Part shown: positions 31,153 to 41,382 of the stretch, in pieces
Layout of the letters: each line of letters begins with the position of its first letter
How positions within the stretch are numbered: the first letter of the stretch is position 1
Made by a program: the position numbers and the translations under genes
The notes under the pieces: model-generated
What the model was told of the DNA's origin: nothing
The model's database searches: none
Seen by the model: only the letters and a program-made list of their open reading frames with translations
Source of the DNA: Zavarzinia marina
Lineage (GTDB): Bacteria > Pseudomonadota > Alphaproteobacteria > Zavarziniales > Zavarziniaceae
NCBI RefSeq assembly: GCF_021568905.1
Contig: NZ_JAKGSB010000002.1
Location: 496,001 to 560,000, forward strand
Direction of reading: 5' to 3'
Length of the DNA: 64,000 nucleotides

Positions 31153-31623
31153 GACCCGACGAGCCCCCTGTCAGTGAAAAAACCGGGGCTTCGGCCCCAT
31201 GTCGTGTGAATGCCCCGTGGCGTGTCGGTGGCAGGAGCGTCCCATGGGCTCCTGCAACGCGGATCGGCGCGTCATCCTCTTCCTCCCTGGCGGGGCGTCG
31301 CTTGGGCGCGCCCCCTTATTCGTTAGAGGCCGGCGCGTCTTGCGCGGTTCTCGGCCGTCGGGGGGAGGTTGCGCCCATCGATGGCCCCCTCCCTCCCCCC
31401 GTAAGGGGTGGCTGTCGGGGGGAAAACATCCGATTTGGTTGAAAGCCCAGCCATCTGCACACCGACCCGGCGCAGAGCCGGCCACAGCCCCACGATCCGG
31501 GGGGAGGGCGGCGTGCGCGCCTTGGTCGAAGCTGACGTTCGATCAGGTTTCGGTATGCGATCCGTCCACCCGATCCGACAACGCGGCGCCGAAGGTTCGG
31601 CGCGCAACACAGGGAGTGAAGTC
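31153..31623. promoter_or_regulatory. Divergent promoter region between the MMPL operon and CYP153
   Basis: The 471-bp gap should hold both divergent promoters. It has a palindrome-rich GC block: GGGGGGAGG (near 31358) can pair with CCTCCCCCC (near 31394), and nearby GGGG/CCCC tracts add alternative stems. Below it a lower-GC stretch (31430-31445) contains AAAACATCCGATTTGGTTG. No gene is credible. A binding site for the MalT-like regulator would be expected here, but I cannot point to one. Confidence 0.45.
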
Positions 31624-33226
<1,603 letters not shown>

Positions 33227-33309
33227 GATCCTTCCCCACGTCCCGGCCCGGCCGCCCCGCCCCCTTGGGTGCCGGGGCGGGGCGCGGGGGAGGCACCGGA
33301 CAAAAAGAA

Positions 33310-33338
33310 GGGCGGGTCTCGAGGGACCCGCCCTTTCC
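33310..33338. terminator. Bidirectional terminator between ferredoxin and GMC genes
   Basis: GGGCGGGTC (33310-33318) pairs with GACCCGCCC (33325-33333). It is followed by TTTCCC on the plus strand and by TTCTTTTTG on the minus strand, so it can stop both convergent transcripts, best for the GMC gene. Confidence 0.8.
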
Positions 33339-33355
33339 CATGGCAGGACGCCGGA

Positions 33356-34984
33356 TCAGGCGGCGTGACGTTCCTCGCGCGGGAGGGCGGCGCGGCCGAG
33401 GATCATGTCGGCGGCCTTTTCCGCGATCATGATGGTCGGGGCATTGGTGTTGCCCGAGACCAGGGTCGGCATGATCGAGGCATCGACCACGCGCAGCCCC
33501 GCGATGCCATGGACCTTCAGGTCGTCGCCGACCACGGCCATCGGATCGGTCCCCATCTTGGCGGTGCCGACCGGGTGGTAGACGTGTTCGCAATGCTGGC
33601 GGACGGCGGCTTCCAGCTCGGCCTCGCTCCGCACCTCCGCGCCCGGCACCATCTCCTGGTCGACATGTTCGGCGAAGGCCGGCTGGGCCATGATCCGCCG
33701 CACCTGCTTCACCGCCTTCACCAGGCGCTCGACGTCGCGGTCGTCGCTGAGGAGGCCGATGTCGATCGCCGGCGCCTCCATCGGATCGGCGGAGCCGAGG
33801 GTCACGCTGCCCCGGCTGTAGGGCCGGAGGAAACAGGCGTGCAGCGACAGGCCGTGGCGGTTCATGGTTTTCGGATCGCGGCCGTGGTCGAGGAAGATCA
33901 GCGGCACGAAGTGGAGCTGAAGGTCCGGCACCTCGACGCTCGGGTCCGACTTGATGAAGCCGCCGGCCTGGGTGACGGAGCGGCCCAGCATGTTCTCGCG
34001 CGAGCCCAGGGCATAGGACAGGCCGGCCCCCGCCATCTTGAGCATGCCGCCCATGTTCATGGCAAAGCCGTCGCGCTTCTTCGAGGTATAGACCGCCGCG
34101 ACGTCCGGGTGTTCCTGCAGGTTCTTGCCGACGCCCGGCAGGTCGTGGACGACACCGATGCCCTTGGCGCGCAGTTCCTCCGCCGGGCCGATGCCGGAGA
34201 GCAGCATGATCTGCGGCGAATTGAAGGATCCGGCCGAGAGGATGACCTCGCGCGCGGCCTTCAGGATCTCGCGCTTGCCGCCCCGGTCGACGGAGACGCC
34301 GGTGGCGCGGCGCCCGTCCATGACCAGTTTCAGGACCCGCGCATCCGACAGGACGGTCAGGTTCGGGCGCGCCATCACCGGCTCGAGATAGGCGTTGCGC
34401 ACGCCCCAGCGGCGCCCGTCCTTGATGGTGAACTGGAACAGGCCGACCCCTTCGAACTGCGCGCCGTTGAAATCCGGATTGGCGGGGAAGCCCGCCTGCT
34501 GCGCCGCCTCGATGAACTTCAGGTTGGGCACATAGCCGTAGTGGGTGTCGGAGACATGCAGCGGACCGCCGGCGCCGTGATAGTCGTCGGCGCCCCGGCT
34601 GTTGTCTTCCGCCTTGCGGAAATAGGGCAGGACATCGTCATAGGCCCAGCCGCGGTTGCCCGCCTGCGCCCATGTGTCGTAGTCCGAGGCATCGCCCCTT
34701 ATATAGACCATGGCATTGATCGCGGACGAACCGCCGAGGCCCTTGCCGCGCGGCAGGAAATGACTGCGCCCGCCGGTGGCGGGATTGGGCAGCGAGTTGA
34801 AGGCCCAGTTGTGGCGATGGTTCAGCATGTTCATGCCGAACATGCCCGGCCATTTCACCAGGATCGACGATTTGCCCGACCCCGCCTCGATCAGGCAGAC
34901 GCGGTTGCGGCTGTCCGCGCTCAGGCGATTGGCCAGCACGCAGCCCGCCGACCCGCCGCCCACGATGACGTAATCGAATTCCAT
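33356..34984 (-). CDS. GMC oxidoreductase (AlkJ-like alcohol dehydrogenase)
   Basis: A 542-residue FAD enzyme of the glucose-methanol-choline family. ATG 34984 follows GAGGGAG and gives MEFDYVIVGGGSAGCVLANRL, the FAD-binding start. GMC signatures are GKGLGGSSAINAMVYIRG and SAGSFNSPQIMLLSGIGP. The active-site His lies in EHVYHPVGTAKMG and the partner Asn in SGNTNAPTIM. Next to CYP153 it most likely oxidises the alkanol to aldehyde, passing electrons to the respiratory chain, as AlkJ does. Choline and polyethylene glycol dehydrogenases are the closest alternatives. Confidence 0.92.
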   Translation of the reverse strand: MEFDYVIVGGGSAGCVLANRLSADSRNRVCLIEAGSGKSSILVKWPGMFGMNMLNHRHNWAFNSLPNPATGGRSHFLPRGKGLGGSSAINAMVYIRGDASDYDTWAQAGNRGWAYDDVLPYFRKAEDNSRGADDYHGAGGPLHVSDTHYGYVPNLKFIEAAQQAGFPANPDFNGAQFEGVGLFQFTIKDGRRWGVRNAYLEPVMARPNLTVLSDARVLKLVMDGRRATGVSVDRGGKREILKAAREVILSAGSFNSPQIMLLSGIGPAEELRAKGIGVVHDLPGVGKNLQEHPDVAAVYTSKKRDGFAMNMGGMLKMAGAGLSYALGSRENMLGRSVTQAGGFIKSDPSVEVPDLQLHFVPLIFLDHGRDPKTMNRHGLSLHACFLRPYSRGSVTLGSADPMEAPAIDIGLLSDDRDVERLVKAVKQVRRIMAQPAFAEHVDQEMVPGAEVRSEAELEAAVRQHCEHVYHPVGTAKMGTDPMAVVGDDLKVHGIAGLRVVDASIMPTLVSGNTNAPTIMIAEKAADMILGRAALPREERHAA

Positions 34985-35113
34985 GGTTCGCTCCCTCTCG
35001 CGCATTCTCTTTCGGCGTTCCGCCATTTTTGCACCCTTATCTGGTACCGCTCCGGGCCGGCAATGACCAGCACCCAGAATTGGGGGGTGGCGGCGGGCCC
35101 GGACGCCCGTCAT

Positions 35114-35127
35114 TCATTCACGAATGA
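35114..35127 (+). promoter_or_regulatory. Palindrome upstream of the desaturase fusion
   Basis: TCATTC-AC-GAATGA, a perfect inverted repeat, ends 17 bases before the ATG at 35144 and overlaps the likely promoter. An operator for a TetR- or MarR-like repressor is possible. Confidence 0.4.
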
Positions 35128-35143
35128 TACGAGGAGGAACGTG

Positions 35144-36988
35144 ATGGACGCCGCCGAAAACGGGGATTGGGGCCTGGTCGCCGCGCTCAGGGCCGACGAA
35201 CGCCTGCGCGAACTGCATCGCCTGCCGCTGCTGCCGGTGCCGACGATCGCCCTGATGGCGGGCTGCTTCCTCGTCTACGGCCTCTCGTGCTGGGCGTTCC
35301 TGGGCGGCTATCTGCCGGCGCTGGCGACGATCCCGATCGGCGCCGTGGCGATCTACGTCTCCTTCACGCCGCTCCATGACGGCACCCATCGCGCGGTCTC
35401 GCGCAATCCGGTGATCAACGACATCCTGGGCACCCTGTCGGGCCAGATCCTGCTGCCCGGCGTCAGCGTCGAGGTCTATCGCCACCTCCACCTCGAACAC
35501 CACAAGGTGACCGGCGAGCACGGCGACGATCCCGACGACTTCCTGACCGGACCGAAGTGGCGCTCGCTGCCGCTCGGCATGTTCACCGACATCGTCTGGT
35601 TCTTCTGGTACGTGAAGCGTTTCCGCCAGTGGACGCCGCGCCAGAACGCGCGCTTCACCTTCAGCTTCGCCCTGTTCTTCCTGTGGCACGTGGCCTGGAT
35701 CGCCTCGCCCTATGCCATGGAATGGGTGCTGGTCTGGGTGCTGCCGCAGCGTCTCGGCTTCGGCATCCTCACCTATCTCTTCGCCCATATCCAGCATCCG
35801 CCGGGCGTCGAGCAGCACGATCATCCCCTGCATGCGACGGTGATGATCGAGCGTCACCCCCTGGTGCTCTTCGCCATGCTGGGACAGAGCGCGCATCTGA
35901 TCCACCACCTCTATCCGCAGCTGCCGTTCTATCGCCTGGAGGCGGGCTGGGATGCCGTCGGCGACCGCCTGAAGGCGCGCGACATCCGTTTCCAGGGCCT
36001 CCTGAAACCGCGAAAGCCCGTCGATCTCGAAGCCCTGCATCCCTGGATGTGGCTGCGCGTCGCCGCCGTCGAGGACATCGCCGTCGACATCCGCCGCTTT
36101 CGCCTGGCGCCGCCGGCGGGCGGCCCCCTGCCCGCCTATGAGGCCGGCGCCCATGTCGACATCCGCCTGGCCGACGGCACCATCCGGCAATATTCCCTGA
36201 TCGGCCCGCCGGGCCGGCCCGATGCCTATGAGATCGCGGTGCGCCGCGATCCCAAGGGCCGGGGCGGTTCCGTCGCCGTGCACCGCGAACTGCGCGAAGG
36301 CGTGCTGATCGAAGTCGGCAAGCCGCGCAACAACTTCCCCCTGCGGCCGGGTGCCGGGCGCATCATCCTGATCGGCGGCGGCATCGGCGTGACGCCCCTC
36401 CTGTCCATGGCCGCCGCCCTGAAGGGCCGGGATTTCGCCCTGCACATCCATGCGCGCGGCACCGGCCACGTGCCCTTCGGCGCCGGCCTGGAGCGTTTCC
36501 CCTTCGCCGAGCGGATCCGCCTGCATCTCGACAACGGGCGCGGCCCCTCGGCCGAGGCGCTGGCGCGCGACATCGGCCGCCACAAGGCGGGCGACACGAT
36601 CTATCTCTGCGGCCCGGCGCCCTTCATGACCCTGGTCGGGGAGGTCGCGGCCGGCCTCGGCTGGCCGGCGGAAGCGGTGGTGACGGAGAGCTTCGCGCCC
36701 GGCGACGACCGGCCGAAGCCCGCCTTCACGGTCGAACTGGCGCGCAGCGGCCGCCGCCTCGAGGTGGCGGAGAACCAGACCCTGACCGAGGCCCTGGCCG
36801 AGGCCGGCGCACCGGTCGAGACGCTGTGCCGGCGCGGGCTGTGCGGCACCTGCCGCTGCCGCGTCGTGACCGGCACGATCGATCACCGCGACACGGTGCT
36901 GGACGATGCCGAACGGGCGGGCGGCAAGACGATGATGGCCTGCGTCTCACGCGGGACGCCGGACGACGTGCTGGTCCTCGATCTCTGA
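35144..36988 (+). CDS. Membrane di-iron desaturase/hydroxylase fused to flavin reductase and ferredoxin
   Basis: A 614-residue single-chain oxygenase. Residues 1-300 are a fatty-acid-desaturase-family membrane domain with three His boxes: H78DGTH82, H116LEHH120 and H251LIHH255. Residues 303-525 are a ferredoxin-NAD(P)H reductase module (RQYSL 348-352 flavin motif, GGGIGVTP 411-418, CGP 489-491). Residues 527-614 are a plant-type [2Fe-2S] ferredoxin with C562, C567, C570 and C600, the order seen in phthalate dioxygenase reductase. GGAGG six bases before ATG 35144 sets the start. All electron-transfer parts are therefore in one protein. Substrate is unknown; alkanes, fatty acids or terpenoids fit the neighbourhood. 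Confidence 0.93.
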   Translation: MDAAENGDWGLVAALRADERLRELHRLPLLPVPTIALMAGCFLVYGLSCWAFLGGYLPALATIPIGAVAIYVSFTPLHDGTHRAVSRNPVINDILGTLSGQILLPGVSVEVYRHLHLEHHKVTGEHGDDPDDFLTGPKWRSLPLGMFTDIVWFFWYVKRFRQWTPRQNARFTFSFALFFLWHVAWIASPYAMEWVLVWVLPQRLGFGILTYLFAHIQHPPGVEQHDHPLHATVMIERHPLVLFAMLGQSAHLIHHLYPQLPFYRLEAGWDAVGDRLKARDIRFQGLLKPRKPVDLEALHPWMWLRVAAVEDIAVDIRRFRLAPPAGGPLPAYEAGAHVDIRLADGTIRQYSLIGPPGRPDAYEIAVRRDPKGRGGSVAVHRELREGVLIEVGKPRNNFPLRPGAGRIILIGGGIGVTPLLSMAAALKGRDFALHIHARGTGHVPFGAGLERFPFAERIRLHLDNGRGPSAEALARDIGRHKAGDTIYLCGPAPFMTLVGEVAAGLGWPAEAVVTESFAPGDDRPKPAFTVELARSGRRLEVAENQTLTEALAEAGAPVETLCRRGLCGTCRCRVVTGTIDHRDTVLDDAERAGGKTMMACVSRGTPDDVLVLDL

Positions 36989-37005
36989 GTCTCCGGCTCG
37001 GAAGA

Positions 37006-37482
37006 TCAGGAACAGCAGGCGTTGCCTTCGGTCTTTCCGGCGGTCTTTCCGGCGCCATCCACCGGAAAGGCCACGCCGCACAGATCGGGCCGGCCGGCGC
37101 AGCAGTCGCCGGCCATGAACCGCATCAGCCCCGCGAAACCCGCGACGTCGGCCCGATAGAGCATCATGCGGCCCTGGCGCTGCACGGTGCAGAGACCGGC
37201 CCGCTGCAGGATCCGCAGATGCACCGACATGGTGTTGTGGGGCACCGCGAGGCGCGACGCGATCTCGCCCGCCTGCACCGATTGCGGAAAGGCCGCCATC
37301 AGCATCCGGAATACGCCGAGGCGGGTCGCCTGGGCCAGCGCCGACAGCGCCTCGATCGCGCTGGCCTCGTCGAGCGGCTCGACGGCCGAGCCGGTGTCCG
37401 GATCGACGAACGGATCGCCGCGGTTCGAGAAATCCATATCCAACCAATCACGGATTGCCGCCGAACGGGCGGTCTTACGCAT
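37006..37482 (-). CDS. ArsR/SmtB-family repressor
   Basis: A winged-helix regulator of 159 residues from ATG 37482 (MRKTARS), or 144 from ATG 37437 (MDFSNRG). The core ASAIEALSALAQATRLGVFRMLM, IASRLAVPHNTMSVHLRILQRAGL and the beta-wing VQRQGRMMLYRAD is typical. Cysteines in GDCCAGRPDLCG and the C-terminal NACCS could bind metal or arsenite, as in ArsR. No ars genes follow, because the next gene is convergent, so the target is unknown. Three TTGGAT-type elements at 37436-37527 suggest autoregulation. Confidence 0.85.
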   Translation of the reverse strand: MRKTARSAAIRDWLDMDFSNRGDPFVDPDTGSAVEPLDEASAIEALSALAQATRLGVFRMLMAAFPQSVQAGEIASRLAVPHNTMSVHLRILQRAGLCTVQRQGRMMLYRADVAGFAGLMRFMAGDCCAGRPDLCGVAFPVDGAGKTAGKTEGNACCS

Positions 37483-37527
37483 CCCGACCAAAATAGTTGG
37501 ATTGCGGCTACATGCAAATATCCAACC
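37436..37527 (-). promoter_or_regulatory. TTGGAT repeats at the arsR-like promoter
   Basis: ATATCCAACC occurs at 37436-37445 and again at 37518-37527, with the inverted GTTGGAT at 37496-37502. The last two form a 7-bp inverted repeat with a 17-base gap. The first overlaps the alternative ATG at 37437. This looks like a set of half-sites for the repressor. Confidence 0.45.
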
Positions 37528-37548
37528 GGCCGGCGTGGCCGGGCCACC

Positions 37549-38160
37549 TCAGGATTCCGGCGCGAGCGAGCCGACCTGCGCCACGAGTTCCACGGCATTG
37601 CGCACCCCCATCTTCTCGAAGACGCGGGCGCGGTGAACCTCGACCGTGCGCATGGAGACGCCGAGATGGTCGGCGATCTGCTTGTTCAGACGGCCTTCCA
37701 CCAGGCATTGCAGAACTTCGCGTTCGCGCGGGGTGAGACTGGCCATGCGCGCCGCCAGCAGGTCGCGGTCGCGATTGTGGCGGCGGGCGGCGGCGGCCCG
37801 TTCCAGCGCGGCGATCACCGTGTCGACCAGTTGATTGTCGTTGAAGGGTTTCTCGACGAAGTCGAAGGCGCCCTTCTTCAGGGCTTCGACCGCCAGCGGC
37901 ACGTCGGCATGGCCGGTCAGGAAGATCACCGGCAGATCGACTCCCCGCTCGCGCAGGATGTCGAAGACTTCGAGGCCGGAGAGCCCGTCCATGCGGACGT
38001 CCAGGATCACGCAGGCGACTTCGGGCGCGGGCGCCCCGTCCAGGAAGGCCGCGCCGTCGTCCCAGGCGGTCGAGCGCACCCCGCGCGAGCGCAGCAGGAA
38101 ACCGAGCGCGTCGCGGATCGCCGGATCGTCGTCGACGATATGGACGAGGCCCGCGGTCAA
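37549..38160 (-). CDS. dctR: FixJ-family response regulator (DctR-like)
   Basis: A 203-residue regulator. Receiver residues are DDD near the start, phosphoacceptor Asp54 (VILDVRM) and the conserved VEKPF Lys. The output is a LuxR HTH (LTPREREVLQCLVEGRLNK...IADHLGVSMRTVEVHRARV). The start TTG 38160 overlaps the kinase stop TGA as TTGA, which gives a standard receiver N-terminus and coupling. The system is next to dctPQM and should activate it, as DctSR does in Rhodobacter capsulatus. Confidence 0.9.
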   Translation of the reverse strand: MTAGLVHIVDDDPAIRDALGFLLRSRGVRSTAWDDGAAFLDGAPAPEVACVILDVRMDGLSGLEVFDILRERGVDLPVIFLTGHADVPLAVEALKKGAFDFVEKPFNDNQLVDTVIAALERAAAARRHNRDRDLLAARMASLTPREREVLQCLVEGRLNKQIADHLGVSMRTVEVHRARVFEKMGVRNAVELVAQVGSLAPES

Positions 38161-40169
38161 GCCGCCACGCTTTCCCGCGCCACCGGCAGGGTCACGGTGA
38201 AGATGGTGCCGCCGCCGGGCCGGGCCGCGTGCTCGATCCTGCCCTTGTGCAATTCGACGATCGAGCGGCATATGCCGAGGCCCATGCCCATGCCCTCGGG
38301 CTTGGTCGAGACGAAGAGTTCGAACAGATGTTCCGCCTCCTCGGCCTCGATACCGCAGCCGCGATCCGTCACCTTCAGTTCGACGGCACCGCCGCGCGAG
38401 GCGGCCTCGACCGTCAGGCGCCGTTCCTCGACGGGCAGATGGGCCATGGCCTCGATACCGTTGCGGATCAGGTTCAACAGCAATTGTTCCAGCAGGATAC
38501 CGTCGGCGACGACGACCGGCAGGTCGGGCGCGACCTCCGTCTCGATACGCGTGCCGTTCCGCGCGTCGACGGCGGCGAAGGCGACCGTCTCGCGCACCAC
38601 ATGGGCGAGGTCGACGGGCTCGAAGCGGGGCTGGCGCTTGCGCACCAGATCCTGGATGCGGCGGATGATCTCGCCCGCGCGGCTCGCCTGCTGGGCGATC
38701 TTCTCGAGGGCCGCGGGATCGACCGCGTCGCCCGCCCGCATCAGGTTGAGCGTGCCGGCGGCATAGGAGGCGATGGCGGCCAGCGGCTGGTTCAGCTCGT
38801 GCGCCAGGGACGAGGCCATTTCGCCGAGGGTGACCAGACGCCCCGTGCGCTGCAGGCTTTCGGCCTGATTGCGCTTCATTTCGGCCGCCGCCTTGGCTTC
38901 GGTGATGTCGATGATCGAGCCCATCCAGCCGCGATGCCTGCCGTCGGCGTCGATCAGGGGCGCCTCGTAGACCTGGACGTGGAAGGTTTCGCCGCCCCGG
39001 CGCCGGAACCGGGTTTCGAAGGTCTGCGGCGCCGGTTGTTCCATCAGCGCGCGGTGGCGGGCCAGGGTGTCCTCGACCAGGTCCGGATCCCAGTAGGGCA
39101 TGGGCGGCAGGCGGCCCACCAGTTCCTCGACCGGCCAGCCGACCATGCGGGCGAAGGCCGAATTGACGTAGAGCGTGCGACCGTCGAGATCACGGGCGCG
39201 GATGCCCACCGTCAGGCTGTCCTCCATGGCGCGGCGAAAGGCCATTTCGGTCGCGAGGCGATGTTCGGTCGCCAACCGATGGCGGACATGGCGCTGGAGG
39301 ACGACGAGGGAGATGACGGCGAGCACGGCAAGCCCGAGGATCGCGCCGATCAGCAGGTTGTTCAGCCGGTCGGTGGCGATCCGATAGGGCGTCACCGTCA
39401 GATAGGTCCCGCGCAGCGGCGGATCGAAGGCGATGCCGTGGGACGGCGCGTCGCCGTCCGGCACGGTGCGCGTCTTCTCGATCAGGGTGGCGCCATGGGC
39501 GTCGGTCAGGCGGACGGCATATTTCTCGGCGATCCACCACGGCACGTGGCGGGCCAGCAGCACGGAGAGGGAGACGGTGGCGACCACCACGCCCCGCGCT
39601 TCCCCCGCGCCCGCGACCGGCGCCGCCACGTCGACCAGCAGGCCGCCCGCCGGGCCGCGCCGCAGATCGCCATAGACCGGCCGCATCAGGGAGGCGGCGG
39701 CATAGCCGCGCAGGCGCCTCACCTCTTCGGGCAGCGGGCTGTCGGCGCTCGCGGGCGGCAGCGCCAGAATGGGCCGCCCGTCCTCGTCCAGCCGGGCGAT
39801 GGATTCGATTTCCGGGTTATTGGCGAGGATGAGGCGCACACGGCCCAGCCAATCCGCCATGGCGTCGCCCGGCGCCGGCGCATCGAGGGCCAGACGGGCC
39901 AGGTGATCCTCGTCGGTCGAAAGCTGGAAGCGCAGGGTCTGCTCGACCCAGAGGGCATCGTTGATCAGCGAGACCTTGAGCGCCGCCGCCTCGTCCCGCT
40001 CGACGAAATGGAACAGCACGCCGAGCAGCACGACCAGCGCACCGAGCGCCAGCGCCGGCGTCGCCGCCAGGGCCGAGGCGGTGAAGCGGCCGCGCGGCGC
40101 CGTCGTCGGAATGACGTCCCGCCCGATCCCCTTTTCCTCCCCACGCGTCTTGTCCTGCCCGCGCGCCAT
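38157..40169 (-). CDS. dctS: Sensor histidine kinase (DctS-like)
   Basis: A 670-residue membrane kinase. TM1 is about 38-58, a periplasmic dicarboxylate-sensing region is about 60-270, and TM2 is about 273-292. A PAS domain follows (about 310-430), then the HisKA box with His457 in SSLAHELNQPLAAI and an ATPase domain with N box LNLIRNGIEAM, DRGCGI and GMGMGLGICRSIVELH. Divergent placement from dctP and pairing with a FixJ-type regulator support a DctS role in C4-dicarboxylate sensing. Confidence 0.9.
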   Translation of the reverse strand: MARGQDKTRGEEKGIGRDVIPTTAPRGRFTASALAATPALALGALVVLLGVLFHFVERDEAAALKVSLINDALWVEQTLRFQLSTDEDHLARLALDAPAPGDAMADWLGRVRLILANNPEIESIARLDEDGRPILALPPASADSPLPEEVRRLRGYAAASLMRPVYGDLRRGPAGGLLVDVAAPVAGAGEARGVVVATVSLSVLLARHVPWWIAEKYAVRLTDAHGATLIEKTRTVPDGDAPSHGIAFDPPLRGTYLTVTPYRIATDRLNNLLIGAILGLAVLAVISLVVLQRHVRHRLATEHRLATEMAFRRAMEDSLTVGIRARDLDGRTLYVNSAFARMVGWPVEELVGRLPPMPYWDPDLVEDTLARHRALMEQPAPQTFETRFRRRGGETFHVQVYEAPLIDADGRHRGWMGSIIDITEAKAAAEMKRNQAESLQRTGRLVTLGEMASSLAHELNQPLAAIASYAAGTLNLMRAGDAVDPAALEKIAQQASRAGEIIRRIQDLVRKRQPRFEPVDLAHVVRETVAFAAVDARNGTRIETEVAPDLPVVVADGILLEQLLLNLIRNGIEAMAHLPVEERRLTVEAASRGGAVELKVTDRGCGIEAEEAEHLFELFVSTKPEGMGMGLGICRSIVELHKGRIEHAARPGGGTIFTVTLPVARESVAA

Positions 40170-40187
40170 GCTGCCGTCATCGTTCTG

Positions 40188-40203
40188 TTGCGGAAAACCA
40201 CAA
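40188..40203. promoter_or_regulatory. Candidate DctR-binding dyad between dctS and dctP
   Basis: TTGCGG-AAAA-CCACAA, an inverted repeat with one mismatch, lies in the 106-bp gap between the divergent dctS and dctP genes. Its 6-4-6 form resembles sites of LuxR/NarL-type regulators. Confidence 0.4.
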
Positions 40204-40275
40204 TAGCGCGCGCCCGGGGCCTGACCTAGACCTTATCCGCCAAGCCGGGACACGCCGGCCGACGGGAGGACCATC

Positions 40276-41295
40276 ATGACCACCACCACACGCCGTCAGT
40301 TCAACCGCCTGATGGGCGCCACCGCGATCGCCGCCGCCCTGCCCCTGAGCGCGCGCCGGGCCCGGGCCGAGACCATCACCATCAAGTTCAGCCACGTCGT
40401 CGCGCCCGACACCCCGAAGGGCCGGGGCGCCGAGAAGTTCAAGGAACTGGCCGAGAAATACACCGACGGCCAGGTGAAGGTCGAAGTCTATCCGAACTCC
40501 CAGCTCTACAAGGACAAGGAAGAGCTGGAGGCGCTGCAGCTCGGCGCCGTGCAGATGCTCGCGCCCTCGCTCGCCAAGTTCGGCCCGCTCGGCGTCCGCG
40601 CCTTCGAAGCCTTCGACCTGCCCCTGATCTTCCCCGACAAGGATGCGCTGCGCCGCGTCACCAACGGGCCGATCGGCAAGGAGATGCTGGGCATGCTGTC
40701 CGAGAAGGGCATCCTCGGCCTCGCCTTCTGGGACAACGGCTTCAAGATCATGAGCGCGAATTCGCCGCTGCACATTCCCGACGACTTCCTGGGCCTGAAG
40801 ATGCGCATCCAGTCGTCCAAGGTGCTGGAGGCGCAGATGAACGCGCTCGGCGCCATTCCCCAGGTGCTCGCCTTCTCGGAAGTCTATCAGGCGCTGCAGA
40901 CCGGCGTCGTCGACGGTACCGAGAACCCGCCGTCGAACATGTATACCCAGAAGATGCACGAGGTGCAGAAGCACGCCACCCTGTCGCGCCACGGCTACCT
41001 CGGCTATGCGGTGATCGTGAACGCCAAGTTCTGGGCCGACCTGCCGGACGACATCCGCGGCCAGCTCGACCAGGCGATGGCGGAAGCGAGCGACTTCACG
41101 AACGGCATCGCCCTCGAGGAGAACGAGCGCGCGCTGAACGCCATGAAGGAAGCCGGCACGACCGAGTTCTACGAACTCACCGCCGACGAGCGCAAGCAAT
41201 GGGTCGAGACCCTGCTGCCGGTCCACGACGAGATGTCGGACCGCATCGGCGCCGATCTCGTGAAGCGCATCCAGAAGGAAACCGGCGTCGCCTGA
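40276..41295 (+). CDS. dctP: TRAP transporter solute-binding protein DctP
   Basis: A 339-residue periplasmic binding protein with a Tat-type leader (TRRQFNRLMGA, then Ala-rich to ARAE). Family motifs include IKFSHVVAPDTPKG, the carboxylate-binding Arg in GLKMRIQSS, and the C-terminal QTGVVDGTENPPSNMY. C4-dicarboxylates are the most likely ligand, supported by DctSR next door. GGGAGGA before the ATG is strong. A hairpin after it separates it from dctQM, consistent with higher expression of the binding protein. Confidence 0.95.
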   Translation: MTTTTRRQFNRLMGATAIAAALPLSARRARAETITIKFSHVVAPDTPKGRGAEKFKELAEKYTDGQVKVEVYPNSQLYKDKEELEALQLGAVQMLAPSLAKFGPLGVRAFEAFDLPLIFPDKDALRRVTNGPIGKEMLGMLSEKGILGLAFWDNGFKIMSANSPLHIPDDFLGLKMRIQSSKVLEAQMNALGAIPQVLAFSEVYQALQTGVVDGTENPPSNMYTQKMHEVQKHATLSRHGYLGYAVIVNAKFWADLPDDIRGQLDQAMAEASDFTNGIALEENERALNAMKEAGTTEFYELTADERKQWVETLLPVHDEMSDRIGADLVKRIQKETGVA

Positions 41296-41301
41296 CGTAT
41301 C

Positions 41302-41330
41302 GGGGCCGCCCCTTGAGGCGGCCCCTTTCC
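41302..41330 (+). terminator. Hairpin attenuator between dctP and dctQ
   Basis: GGGGCCGCC-CCTTGA-GGCGGCCCC, a 9-bp perfect stem, is followed by TTTCCTTCG. It probably stops part of the transcripts after dctP. Confidence 0.7.
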
Positions 41331-41382
41331 TTCGCCCGACCCGTACCTGCTTTCGGCCCGCCCCGAACCGAGGACAAGAGGC

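Noticed and set aside
33269-35143. Plus-strand extension ahead of the desaturase fusion.
   Set aside because: It is antisense to the GMC oxidoreductase. The ribosome site and membrane domain begin at 35144.
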